Shown here one piece after another: positions 27,025 to 36,414 of a stretch of 39,131 nucleotides of DNA. The notes under the pieces are model-generated. The model saw nothing but the letters and a program-made list of their open reading frames with translations, had not been told where the DNA came from and searched no databases. The stretch is from a virus. Positions within the stretch are counted from its first letter, which is position 1, and each line of letters opens with the position of its first letter. Where the stretch lies: the IMG/VR virus record IMGVR_UViG_3300044630_007080, positions 1 through 39,131 of that record; one strand, given 5' to 3'. A program made the position numbers and the translations under genes.

Positions 27025-27667
27025 CTTTATTTTTTTCCGGAACTTGAAATTTATAATTTCCCGATACACTTATGCGATAATTATCAGACGTGTAAAATGG
27101 AGACACCGAATGATTTAACGGTGCAGGAAATAAAAAGAAATGATTTACCATATTACAATCTGCGCCAATATGCTGATGACATATTTTTCCTAGACTGTTT
27201 GTGTAGTGAAATGTGAAATGTCCAGCAAGCGGATTTAAAGATTCAGAACCAGGCGCCTGCGATTTTTCGTCTTCGATACTATAGGGAATATCAATCCAGA
27301 TTACAAAACTCAGTACACCGGTGTGAGAATGGGTGGGATTAAATTCATGTTTTTCTTGAAAGTTAACCCACATCGAATCTATAGCTAATAAACAATCAGA
27401 GTTTAGAACCGCCACTGAACTAAGATATCCAAACGAATTATCAAATTCCCAAACATATGGTTCTAATAGTTTATTAATATGATCTTTAGATTTAGTTAGC
27501 TCAAATTCTTTTCTAATGTTTCCGACCAGTTGATGATTATGTTTTTTAGATTGACTGAAATTATTTTGAATTTCTAAAATTTCTTCTCTAAGGGGAGCTA
27601 ACTCTTCGTCAGTGAGCACCGCGGTAATAACTCCAACGTTCGTAAATTGTAAAGTTTTTGCATTCAT
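27017..27667 (-). CDS. 2-oxoglutarate/Fe(II) oxygenase-like protein, HxH type
   Basis: The product has 216 aa. The core has WVNFQEKHEFNPTHSH, giving H113-S-H115, then a VLSFVIWIDIPY strand, an insertion of about 20 residues, HFTFHYTN, a FLFPAPLNHSV element with His186, and Arg198 twelve residues later. The layout matches the HxH subgroup, though the SGV block typical of the family is replaced by LSFVIW. It overlaps the upstream oxygenase in an ATGA and the downstream halogenase by 8 bases, so the genes are tightly coupled. The role is probably hydroxylation of an unknown substrate. Confidence 0.75.
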   Translation of the reverse strand: MNAKTLQFTNVGVITAVLTDEELAPLREEILEIQNNFSQSKKHNHQLVGNIRKEFELTKSKDHINKLLEPYVWEFDNSFGYLSSVAVLNSDCLLAIDSMWVNFQEKHEFNPTHSHTGVLSFVIWIDIPYSIEDEKSQAPGSESLNPLAGHFTFHYTNSLGKICHQHIGADCNMVNHFFLFPAPLNHSVSPFYTSDNYRISVSGNYKFQVPEKNKDE

Positions 27668-28287
27668 GTTAATTTAATCTTTAAGTTATCTACAGTTAAG
27701 TCAGAACCAAATTCTCCAAACGTAAATGAATTAAAACCTATAATTCTACGATCAGTTGGATGTAAATTTGAGCTTACTTGATGACTAACCCAACTTGGGA
27801 ATATTACAAGCATATTTGGTTTTAACCCCAATGTCCAGCTTTTAGAATTTAATAAATTATATTCATCTACGGTGTAATCAAATTGGAATTTTTTCGAAAA
27901 TGCAGGCTCGAACAGTAGTTCTAAATCGCCGCTATCAATGTCAATATATAACACACCAGAAAAAATACTGTTACCGTGAAAATGTTCAGCATGAAATGTA
28001 TTTTGCGGATTACGTGTTGCCCAGCTATCGGTTATAGCAAACTGATTTTTAATTTTTAAAATATCGTGTACATAATGATTTAACGATTCTTGTAGGTCCG
28101 TTTTTAAATCTTTAAATTCTTCTAAATCTAATATTTGACGATTTTTTGAAATATAATTATTGCCGCCACCACCTGACATTTTTTCTTCTAAACTTGTTAA
28201 AGTTAAGTATTCAGTCGAAGATAATTTTCGATAATCTTCAACGATGAACAATGGGATACTTGCTAACGGAATGAGTAATTCTTTCAT
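27664..28287 (-). CDS. 2-oxoglutarate/Fe(II) oxygenase-like protein, HxH type
   Basis: The product has 207 aa. After an N-terminal IPLFIVEDY and a GGGG linker (39-42), the core has H102-F-H104 followed by GNSIFSGVLYIDI, a beta strand LELLFEP, then LVIFPSWVSHQV with His169, and R180-R181 in DRRIIGF. It is the first gene of the minus-strand operon that ends with the methyltransferase. No Shine-Dalgarno is obvious before the ATG, and the upstream region is shared with the divergent gene at 28326. The family assignment is good; the substrate is unknown. Confidence 0.78.
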   Translation of the reverse strand: MKELLIPLASIPLFIVEDYRKLSSTEYLTLTSLEEKMSGGGGNNYISKNRQILDLEEFKDLKTDLQESLNHYVHDILKIKNQFAITDSWATRNPQNTFHAEHFHGNSIFSGVLYIDIDSGDLELLFEPAFSKKFQFDYTVDEYNLLNSKSWTLGLKPNMLVIFPSWVSHQVSSNLHPTDRRIIGFNSFTFGEFGSDLTVDNLKIKLT

Positions 28288-28313
28288 TTTATTTTTAGTA
28301 CTGCAATAAATTC

Positions 28314-28321
28314 CATAAATA
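28314..28321 (+). promoter_or_regulatory. T4-late-like box CATAAATA touching the start region
   Basis: CATAAATA ends 4 bases before the ATG at 28326, with no ribosome binding site between. With normal late-promoter spacing, transcription would start inside the start codon. So either the spacing differs, the box is coincidental, or the true start lies further in. Confidence 0.3.
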
Positions 28322-28325
28322 ATCG

Positions 28326-28943
28326 ATGTTTAAACTAACTGAGAATTTGCTATTTGTAACGTCGTGCTTTACTACTTATGTCGACAGTATTAATCATACC
28401 GACATAGTTGATGCAATAGAAAGAATTCAGAAAGAAGAACCAGGGAATCAACGAAGTAATCAGGGCGGATTTCAGTCGATGGTTAAACACTCTCCCGATT
28501 TTGATAATTCAGAAACCATTAGACTTTTTAATGATGTAATTTTTCCAGCGGCACAGTTAGTCGGTAAAGCGTGGTCAATCCCATCAGAGATGGACAAGGT
28601 AGCATATTGGTATAATGTTAATTACAAATATTCTTCAAATCGAGAACATACACATCCAAATTCTTTTTTAAGCGGTGTTTATTATATCAAAGTTCCGCAA
28701 GACAGCGGAAACATCATGTTTTTAAGAGCAAATTCTGAACATGATAAAATGGAATTTATACATCAACTTATAACAGAAAAAAACTTACAAATTGATAATA
28801 ATCGAATCAATACCGAACATTGGTTTGCACCAGCGGAAGGAATGTTAATTTTGTTTCCGGGACACCTAACACATTACGTTCGACAAAATTTAACCAATGA
28901 TACAGACGATCGAAGAATCTCGTTGTCGTTTAATTTTTATTAG
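28326..28943 (+). CDS. 2-oxoglutarate/Fe(II) oxygenase-like protein, HxH type
   Basis: The product has 205 aa and shows the clearest 2OG-FeII_Oxy_5 pattern in the window: YWYNVNYKYSSNREHTHPNS with H108-T-H110, then FLSGVYYIKVPQDSGNIMF, and the C-terminal LILFPGHLTHYV with His183 and R196-R197 in DRRISLSFNF. It is a single plus-strand gene between two minus-strand operons and ends two bases before the convergent oxygenase gene. No Shine-Dalgarno is visible; a CATAAATA box sits immediately upstream. The substrate is unknown. Members of this family occur widely in cyanophages. Confidence 0.82.
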   Translation: MFKLTENLLFVTSCFTTYVDSINHTDIVDAIERIQKEEPGNQRSNQGGFQSMVKHSPDFDNSETIRLFNDVIFPAAQLVGKAWSIPSEMDKVAYWYNVNYKYSSNREHTHPNSFLSGVYYIKVPQDSGNIMFLRANSEHDKMEFIHQLITEKNLQIDNNRINTEHWFAPAEGMLILFPGHLTHYVRQNLTNDTDDRRISLSFNFY

Positions 28944-28945
28944 GA

Positions 28946-29596
28946 TTATTCAGTTTCAAAATCAAAATTAATCACTATCCGTGAACTGTAAGTTATGGGA
29001 TAATTTCCAGCATGATATCGGTGCCCGTTAAAAAACAATCCTTGACCTTTTCTTGGAGTTATTCTTGTTAATTCAGGAAGGGGATCAGCAAATACCGGGT
29101 TATATATTTCTTCTTGGGGATTAAAAATCTTATCAAAAATAATAGTATCACCGTCGCAATCGTTTACATAATATACAAGAGTTGAATAAGGATGCCCGGT
29201 ATTAAAGTCTACATGCGGCGCAGCATATTTAAAACCGTCATGTCCTTTACCTTTGTGCGTATAGCGCAATCGTATTCTTAAAATATTAGTTACTTTGATG
29301 TTTGTTTTTTCTGTAAAAAATTCTAATATTGCCCTAAAGAAGTCGTAGTGTGGTGATGCATGATTGCCATCAAATGCCATATGGAAAAAACCGACATCGT
29401 CGGTTATGTTCGGGTCAACATACTTGGGTGTAGTTCCTACTCCGTAATGATCTGGATGCCCAATACGGTGTAATAAAAACCACGGAAAATGTTGATCTCC
29501 TTGAACCCTTTCAATTACAGCATTTTGAAAAGTCTCAGGAATTACATTGTCGATGACTAAAATTTCATCTTTGATTTTGTTAATTTGATAAGCCAC
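28946..29596 (-). CDS. 2-oxoglutarate/Fe(II) oxygenase, prolyl-hydroxylase-like (FPW type)
   Basis: The product has 216 aa with a GTG start; no other in-frame start is close to the family N-terminus. The blocks are LVIDNVI and FPWFL (37-41), then APHVD with His128 and Asp130, the strand VYYVNDCDGDTIIFD (141-155), RYHAG with His195, and Arg206 eleven residues later. It belongs to the same subgroup as 22500 and 23087. It overlaps the upstream halogenase (29580) by 17 bases, so it is translationally coupled to it. Function: hydroxylation of an unknown substrate. All expected iron and co-substrate residues are present. Confidence 0.83.
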   Translation of the reverse strand: MAYQINKIKDEILVIDNVIPETFQNAVIERVQGDQHFPWFLLHRIGHPDHYGVGTTPKYVDPNITDDVGFFHMAFDGNHASPHYDFFRAILEFFTEKTNIKVTNILRIRLRYTHKGKGHDGFKYAAPHVDFNTGHPYSTLVYYVNDCDGDTIIFDKIFNPQEEIYNPVFADPLPELTRITPRKGQGLFFNGHRYHAGNYPITYSSRIVINFDFETE

Positions 29597-31130
29597 GATC
29601 TAATCTAATTTTTCTAAAATAATTTATAAATTCTTCGTAGGATTGATAATTTCTAATTTCTTTAGCAAACTCTTCTTGTAGATCGTAGTATGCCTGCGCA
29701 GTAATATCTCGCATGTTTCCGTGAATTGGGATTGAAAAATCTAATTCAGACAATGCCGACGTGTTGTTTAGTCTTTTGATGCCTGCCATGACATAACTAT
29801 ACAGTGCCCACCCTGCAGAACCGGCGTATCGAGGAAAATCATGTGATGTGGGTAGTCTTGTTTTTGCCATCTCTAACAAATCCTCAACAAACGGAGTTTT
29901 TGTAACGCCTGTATTAATGTATTTCCAAAATTCAGTGTCAGATCGCCCGCCCATATAGTGCATTACTAAAAAGTCTTTAACATCGTCGAACATTTTTCGA
30001 GTTCTATGATTATAGATATTTTGTGATCCTGCGTTTATTGTATCATCTAATGTGGACTTGATGTACTCAAATATCAAAGTCCTGCCTTGCACTATAGTTG
30101 AATGGATCGATGTTGCTTCTAACGGCTCTAAAAATGCAGAGCTGAGTCCGATGGTTATACAGTTGTTGATCCATGCTGCATCTTGTCTGCCAGTATCAAA
30201 TTTAATAACTTTAATCGGATCAATTTCTTGACCTAGAATTGTTTCAATTTCTTCCTGTGCCTTGTCCGGAGTAGTAAATGCATCACAAAATACATAGCCA
30301 CATCCTTTTCGATCCATCAACGGAATTTGCCACATCCATCCGTTTTTTTGTGCCCATGCAGTAGTGTACGATTCCGGAATCTCATTTTGTTTATATTTTA
30401 GTTGAAACGGTAGTCCAGTATTTAACGGAAGATTTTTTTGATAACTGACCCACTTGTTTCCTGGCATGTGCTTCATTAACACTCTACCAAACCCAGAACA
30501 ATCAATAAACAAATCTCCGTCTACAGTCCCACCACTTTTTAAAACAACAGATTTAATAAATCCTTTTTCGTTAAGAACTACATCAACAACTTCGTCGTCG
30601 ACATGCCTGGCATTGCGCTCAGCTAGACATTTCTTTTTAAAATATTTTCCAACCAGCACTGCATCAACGTGCATGGCATGTCGATAATTGGCAAATTGAT
30701 TGGTATCTTTTTCAAAATTGGATACACCCTTATCAATCCAGTATCCGCACTGCGAAACATTAACTAATTGGCTTGGATGCAAGCGATTAAGACCGTAAGC
30801 AAATAACGCATCGGGCGTGGCTTCTTTGGTATGACTGCCGTCGATTGGACCAAGATAGTAGTCATCGATATTATTAGTCCACCCTTTGTGCTTGATTGCA
30901 TATTTTAACGTGGCTCCGGTTTCGATAATAAACTCGTCGTGATCACAACCAAAGTCTGCGCCATGGTTAACTAAGATATCAGTTAGGTAGCCTGTTGTAC
31001 TTTCCCCAACTCCAATCACACCAATTTTAGTAGATTCAATAACAGTAATATTATGATTTGGATGGCGCTTGGTTGCCATTAGGGCAGTTGCCCACCCTGC
31101 CGTTCCTCCGCCCACTATTACAATTTGCAT
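29580..31130 (-). CDS. Tryptophan halogenase family flavoenzyme
   Basis: The product has 516 aa. VGGGTAGW (6-13), IGVGEST (39-45) and Lys76 (ATLKYAIKH) are present. The signature WMWQIP (265-270) is a perfect WxWxIP. The later block reads EPLEATS (335-341), so Ala339 stands where Ser follows Glu in PrnA-type enzymes; the same change occurs in the 25552 gene. The start has an AAGGA ribosome binding site and a CATAAGTA box 25 bases upstream. It is followed by a coupled oxygenase (28946) and preceded by another oxygenase (31159). It is probably an active or specialised halogenase; the substrate is unknown. Confidence 0.87.
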   Translation of the reverse strand: MQIVIVGGGTAGWATALMATKRHPNHNITVIESTKIGVIGVGESTTGYLTDILVNHGADFGCDHDEFIIETGATLKYAIKHKGWTNNIDDYYLGPIDGSHTKEATPDALFAYGLNRLHPSQLVNVSQCGYWIDKGVSNFEKDTNQFANYRHAMHVDAVLVGKYFKKKCLAERNARHVDDEVVDVVLNEKGFIKSVVLKSGGTVDGDLFIDCSGFGRVLMKHMPGNKWVSYQKNLPLNTGLPFQLKYKQNEIPESYTTAWAQKNGWMWQIPLMDRKGCGYVFCDAFTTPDKAQEEIETILGQEIDPIKVIKFDTGRQDAAWINNCITIGLSSAFLEPLEATSIHSTIVQGRTLIFEYIKSTLDDTINAGSQNIYNHRTRKMFDDVKDFLVMHYMGGRSDTEFWKYINTGVTKTPFVEDLLEMAKTRLPTSHDFPRYAGSAGWALYSYVMAGIKRLNNTSALSELDFSIPIHGNMRDITAQAYYDLQEEFAKEIRNYQSYEEFINYFRKIRLDRGLSN

Positions 31131-31155
31131 ATTGTTCCTTAGATAATTAATTTAA

Positions 31156-31163
31156 TACTTATG
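31156..31163 (-). promoter_or_regulatory. NATAARTA promoter-like box CATAAGTA
   Basis: CATAAGTA on the minus strand lies 25 bases before the halogenase ATG at 31130 and overlaps the stop codon of the upstream oxygenase gene. The spacing is the same as for TATAAGTA before the halogenase at 22425. Confidence 0.35.
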
Positions 31164-31764
31164 CGTATGTAACCACAAATACAACTCGTCTGGAGCACAT
31201 CTCCGGAAAACGGTGAGCGTGCCACATTTCAGGAAATGTAACAGCAGTATATTGTTCACACGGCAGAATATAACTGGTGGAAAAATCGTTAGGCCATACT
31301 ATTGTTTGCCCTTGTTTACAGGTATTTAGATACATTATAAAATTATAATGCGGCCATTTGTGATCTCTGTGAGGTTCAGTATGCCCCGACCCGTTATGCC
31401 AATTTAGATTTAAATTAGCTCGAAATATTTTTTTATATTTTAACCCGTGTTCGATCATAAATCTATGAAAGATTTCTATAAAAAATTCGTAAAAATCGCC
31501 GAAGTGGTTAAGAGGTCTGTCTGTATGATCGACTGATTCGTCTTCGGTCCTGCGTAGTAATGTATGACTAAGAAACGCAGAATTAATATGACTCATATAA
31601 GGTCTCATCGATTCGGGCAAATACTCGGGAGATTTATTCATAGTTTGCTGACCAACATAAAACCAAGGAAACATCTCTCCCATGATCACAGTCTCGATGA
31701 TTTCTTGCTCTCGTGGAGAAACAGACACAGCAGCACGAGTAATTAGATCCAATGGCATGTTCAT
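31159..31764 (-). CDS. 2-oxoglutarate/Fe(II) oxygenase-like protein (FPW type, divergent)
   Basis: I place the start at the ATG at 31764 (201 aa). A GTG at 31779 would add five residues and an ATG at 31758 would remove two; none has a clear ribosome binding site. The FPWFY block near the N-terminus links it to the 22500/23087/28946 subgroup. The core has PHRD (His and Asp about residues 130-132), then a PHYNFIMYLNT strand, QGQTIVW, a FPEMWHAHRF element with the distal His, and an Arg pair in CSRRVVF. The DGDT block of the others is replaced by KQGQT. It is first in a minus-strand operon with a halogenase and an oxygenase. The substrate is unknown. Confidence 0.75.
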   Translation of the reverse strand: MNMPLDLITRAAVSVSPREQEIIETVIMGEMFPWFYVGQQTMNKSPEYLPESMRPYMSHINSAFLSHTLLRRTEDESVDHTDRPLNHFGDFYEFFIEIFHRFMIEHGLKYKKIFRANLNLNWHNGSGHTEPHRDHKWPHYNFIMYLNTCKQGQTIVWPNDFSTSYILPCEQYTAVTFPEMWHAHRFPEMCSRRVVFVVTYA

Positions 31765-31833
31765 GGTTATATTTAACACAGCGTATTATTCTTATTTGTC
31801 AAACCGAAACTTTAAATCTATGTACAATACAGT

Positions 31834-31841
31834 GATAAGTA
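31834..31841 (+). promoter_or_regulatory. NATAARTA promoter-like box GATAAGTA
   Basis: GATAAGTA lies 28 bases before the ATG at 31870, followed by an ACGGAG ribosome binding site. It sits in the 105-bp divergent region between two oxygenase operons, the longest gap in the window. I see no other clear element there. Confidence 0.35.
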
Positions 31842-31869
31842 ATAAACAAAACTACTAACGGAGTATTTT

Positions 31870-32493
31870 ATGACCCCAGACTCACCCGAAATTTCCTTTG
31901 AAAATTCTGATAATTTTACCGATTTAGCAGAATTTAGCAATGCTAAAAAAGCAACACTAGACATTGTATCAATTAATAAATCAAAGTTGTTTACAAAAGA
32001 ACAATGTGCTGAAATTTTAAATAATGCCATCGAAGAATTATGGCTACCTACAAGAATAATCGGCGACAATAAATTGCATGTTGCTCGACGCCAAAAAGTT
32101 CGAGGAGACTTAACAGGATTCCCATTCATGAACATTCGAACAGTTACTAAAGATGCTAACGACGAAATATATGATTTTAATTTATTAGGAATCATCGATC
32201 AAGATTTTCCTCAATTGTTTAAGTATTCTGAAAAAGAATATTATAATTGGCATATTGATTTAAATGTAATGATGCCGTCGAGAAAAATAACATTCATAGT
32301 TAACCTTTCGGATCCCAGTGAATATACAGGTGGAGAAATTGAGTTTTTAAACATTGATACGGCTACTGCTGATATCAACGAGCAAGGAGCATGTTTGATA
32401 TTTCCCTCATACATGCCGTATAAAATTAATCCCGTTAAAACCGGCAACAACTGTATTTTAGTAGGACATGTTCACGGAGCACTTTTTAAGTGA
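31870..32493 (+). CDS. 2-oxoglutarate/Fe(II) oxygenase-like protein with broken active site
   Basis: The product has 207 aa. The HID pair is kept (His128, Asp130 in NWHID), followed by a KITFIVNLSDP strand and the YTGGEIEF turn. The C-terminal part aligns with the next gene through IFPS and NPV-x-x-G, but Tyr184 stands where the distal iron-binding His should be, and Asn194 stands where the 2-oxoglutarate-binding Arg should be. It is therefore probably inactive as a classical dioxygenase, or works differently. An ACGGAG site precedes the ATG. The next gene, with an intact triad, starts in a 4-base GTGA overlap, so the two products may form a hetero-complex. Confidence 0.78.
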   Translation: MTPDSPEISFENSDNFTDLAEFSNAKKATLDIVSINKSKLFTKEQCAEILNNAIEELWLPTRIIGDNKLHVARRQKVRGDLTGFPFMNIRTVTKDANDEIYDFNLLGIIDQDFPQLFKYSEKEYYNWHIDLNVMMPSRKITFIVNLSDPSEYTGGEIEFLNIDTATADINEQGACLIFPSYMPYKINPVKTGNNCILVGHVHGALFK

Positions 32494-33275
32494 TATTAAA
32501 ATATAATTATTGGTATTTTTTATCGGCCATACCACCCGGTGTTTGCGACCAAATAATTGAAGCCGGACTGTCGGCAATGCACGAACAAGAAGCAAAGTAT
32601 GGCAAGGATGCATCTAACGCCTCAGTAGGTGGCTGGCGACAAAAAACCAACGATGATCGAATACCTGCAAAATCAGCATCAATAAACGGTTTGCACAAAA
32701 AAGGGATCGATATTGACAAAACATATGTTCGTGATTCTAATGTATCGTGGCTCAATGATCCAGCAATATATGAGATTATTTGGGGATTTGTTAAGCAAGC
32801 AAACAAAGCCGCAGGTTGGAATTTTGATTGGGATTATACAGAAGATTTACAATTTACAAAATACAGTCCGGGGCAGTTTTACGGGTGGCATACTGATGTG
32901 GGGATAGAACCGTATAGAAGATTCGATCCGACTGTAGATACGTATCATACAAATCCAGACGGCTCAATTATGGTTGACACATTTGGAAATCCTCAAGTCG
33001 AGGATCAAGCAGCAACTGAAAATACAAATCAAATAGGCAAGATAAGAAAATTAAGTGTTACAATAAGTTTAAACGATCCAGCTGAATATAAAGGCGGAAA
33101 TTTAAAATTCGATCTTGGGCCACACGGAAAAACTCGTTATCATACATGTAAAGAAATCCGACCCCAGGGATCGATTATTGTGTTTCCGTCTCACATTTAT
33201 CATCAAGTTACTCCAGTTACTAAAGGAACTAGATACAGTCTAGTAGCATGGAACTTAGGAAAGCCATTTAAATGA
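32490..33275 (+). CDS. 2-oxoglutarate/Fe(II) oxygenase, PKHD-type
   Basis: The product has 261 aa and starts at GTG within a GTGA overlap with the upstream gene. The core has KYSPGQFYGWHTD with His134 and Asp136, an insertion of about 40 residues, KLSVTISLNDPAEYKGG (187-203), then VFPSHIYHQVTPV with His238 and Arg248 in KGTRYS. This is the classic PiuC/PKHD hydroxylase pattern with all ligands present. The N-terminal half contains GGWRQKTNDDRIP. Paired with the degenerate upstream protein, it may supply catalysis for a two-subunit enzyme. It overlaps the next gene by 4 bases (ATGA). The substrate is unknown. Confidence 0.87.
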   Translation: MILKYNYWYFLSAIPPGVCDQIIEAGLSAMHEQEAKYGKDASNASVGGWRQKTNDDRIPAKSASINGLHKKGIDIDKTYVRDSNVSWLNDPAIYEIIWGFVKQANKAAGWNFDWDYTEDLQFTKYSPGQFYGWHTDVGIEPYRRFDPTVDTYHTNPDGSIMVDTFGNPQVEDQAATENTNQIGKIRKLSVTISLNDPAEYKGGNLKFDLGPHGKTRYHTCKEIRPQGSIIVFPSHIYHQVTPVTKGTRYSLVAWNLGKPFK

Positions 33276-33931
33276 ATAACCCAGAAGAATTTAAAAAAAA
33301 CAAATATCTCAATTTAAAAAAAGTTGTTCCTGTTGATCTTTGTAGAATTGTAACAAAATATGCACTGCTGAAAGAAGAACACGAGTTTTCCCCAGAAAAA
33401 GGCAACAATGCTCAAGTCAAAGATGCACACTCGGTGTACAGCGACACTCTTATGGAAACTATGATGCATTTTTTATTACCTCATATGGAGCATCATACCG
33501 GACTATCGCTGTGTCCTACATATACCTATTACCGAGTTTATCGGCCTGGGATGATTTTAGAAAGACACAAAGATCGACCTAGCTGTGAAATAAGCACAAC
33601 TGTGTGTTTTGGATTCAATTATAATTACATGGACCCTGGCTATCGATGGGGAATGTACGTTGACAAGGATTCATGGAATGTTGCTGGCCCTTCTGGAGAA
33701 TTTATCAGTGCTAAAAACACCGGGATAATGATAGATCAAGATCCAGGAGATTTAATAATTTATCGAGGCTGCGAAATAGAACATTGGCGAGACCCATTTA
33801 ATGCAGGCCCGAACAGCTATCAAGTACAGGCATTTTTTCATTATGTCGATAAAAACGGTCCATTTTACCCGGAATATGCTTACGATAAACGCCCTGGTAT
33901 CGGGTTCCGACTTGATAAAACGCATAAATAA
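33272..33931 (+). CDS. 2-oxoglutarate/Fe(II) oxygenase-like phage protein
   Basis: The product has 219 aa. The central block YRVYRPGMILERHKD supplies His99 and Asp101, and EIEHWRDPF supplies His171. No Arg follows at the usual ten to twelve residues; Arg173 lies next to the His, and the C-terminal strand reads YQVQAFFHYVD. This pattern recurs, as I recall, in T4-like cyanophages where it is annotated as an iron/2-oxoglutarate oxygenase, and co-substrate binding may use another residue. It overlaps the upstream gene by 4 bases. It is the third member of a plus-strand oxygenase operon and the last enzyme gene of the island. Confidence 0.8.
   Translation: MNNPEEFKKNKYLNLKKVVPVDLCRIVTKYALLKEEHEFSPEKGNNAQVKDAHSVYSDTLMETMMHFLLPHMEHHTGLSLCPTYTYYRVYRPGMILERHKDRPSCEISTTVCFGFNYNYMDPGYRWGMYVDKDSWNVAGPSGEFISAKNTGIMIDQDPGDLIIYRGCEIEHWRDPFNAGPNSYQVQAFFHYVDKNGPFYPEYAYDKRPGIGFRLDKTHK
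33923..33930 (+). promoter_or_regulatory. T4-late-like promoter box CATAAATA
   Basis: CATAAATA overlaps the end of the preceding oxygenase gene and lies 22 bases before the ATG of the tail assembly chaperone gene, followed by a GAGGAG ribosome binding site. This is the expected layout of a T4-type late transcript. Confidence 0.45.
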
Positions 33932-33952
33932 ATGATAGTATTTTGAGGAGCT

Positions 33953-34390
33953 ATGATGATTAAAACATTTACAGTAGACAACATACAGGAAATTAAAGAT
34001 GCCTGCTATATCACAGGAGTTGACCAAGTATGGTGTCGTATCCTTTTTAAAGGATGTGTAAATCCGCATGAATTTTGCGCACACCCGAAATCCGAAAGCG
34101 AGTTTTCACGTGATTTATACGAAAGACTTAAATCAGGGCAATATGGTGAATTATCCCACGGTACAGGAATGTATAGAACTCAGCCTGCAGAACAAGCCGA
34201 CGTCGAAGCTAGAGTTGTTGCTAAAAGAAACCAACTATTATTAGAAAGTGATTATGTTGACTTGCCAACTACCCAAGCAAGATTCACTGATGTACAAAAA
34301 GCAGCGTGGGCTGCATATCGACAGACACTGCGAGATATTCCGGCAAGCTCAAGGTTTCCGTGGGATCCAGCTTGGCCAGTAACTCCTTGA
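33953..34390 (+). CDS. Phage tail assembly chaperone-like protein
   Basis: The product has 145 aa. The C-terminal half carries a pattern typical of phage tail/fibre assembly chaperones (PF16778-like): RNQLLLESDYVDLP, then a W-A-A-YRQTLRDIP block and a PWDPAWP ending. The N-terminal half (about 1-80) has the FTVDNIQEIKDA start and several Cys and His residues (C18, C28, C35, C42), which are unusual for this family and of unknown role. A GAGGAG ribosome binding site precedes the ATG (a second ATG follows immediately). In other phages such proteins assist tail fibre or tail tube assembly. It ends 14 bases before a strong terminator. Confidence 0.78.
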   Translation: MMIKTFTVDNIQEIKDACYITGVDQVWCRILFKGCVNPHEFCAHPKSESEFSRDLYERLKSGQYGELSHGTGMYRTQPAEQADVEARVVAKRNQLLLESDYVDLPTTQARFTDVQKAAWAAYRQTLRDIPASSRFPWDPAWPVTP

Positions 34391-34404
34391 TACTATTTCT
34401 CAAT

Positions 34405-34432
34405 AAAAAAGGCGCATTATGCGCCTTTTTTT
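34405..34432. terminator. Bidirectional intrinsic terminator
   Basis: A six-base-pair stem GGCGCA/TGCGCC (34411-34416 and 34420-34425) with a TTA loop is followed by a T-tract (34426-34432) on the plus strand and preceded by an A-tract (34405-34410), which serves the minus strand. It separates the convergent tail chaperone and GroEL genes and is the only strong hairpin terminator I see in the window. Confidence 0.85.
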
Positions 34433-34448
34433 ATGTCGCAGCAATCAA

Positions 34449-36414
<1,966 letters not shown>

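Noticed and set aside
31765-31869. Sigma-70 type promoter in the 105-bp divergent gap
   Set aside because: TTGTCA (31796-31801) and TACAAT (31823-31828) are present but separated by 21 bases, too far for a normal promoter. The NATAARTA box is a better candidate.
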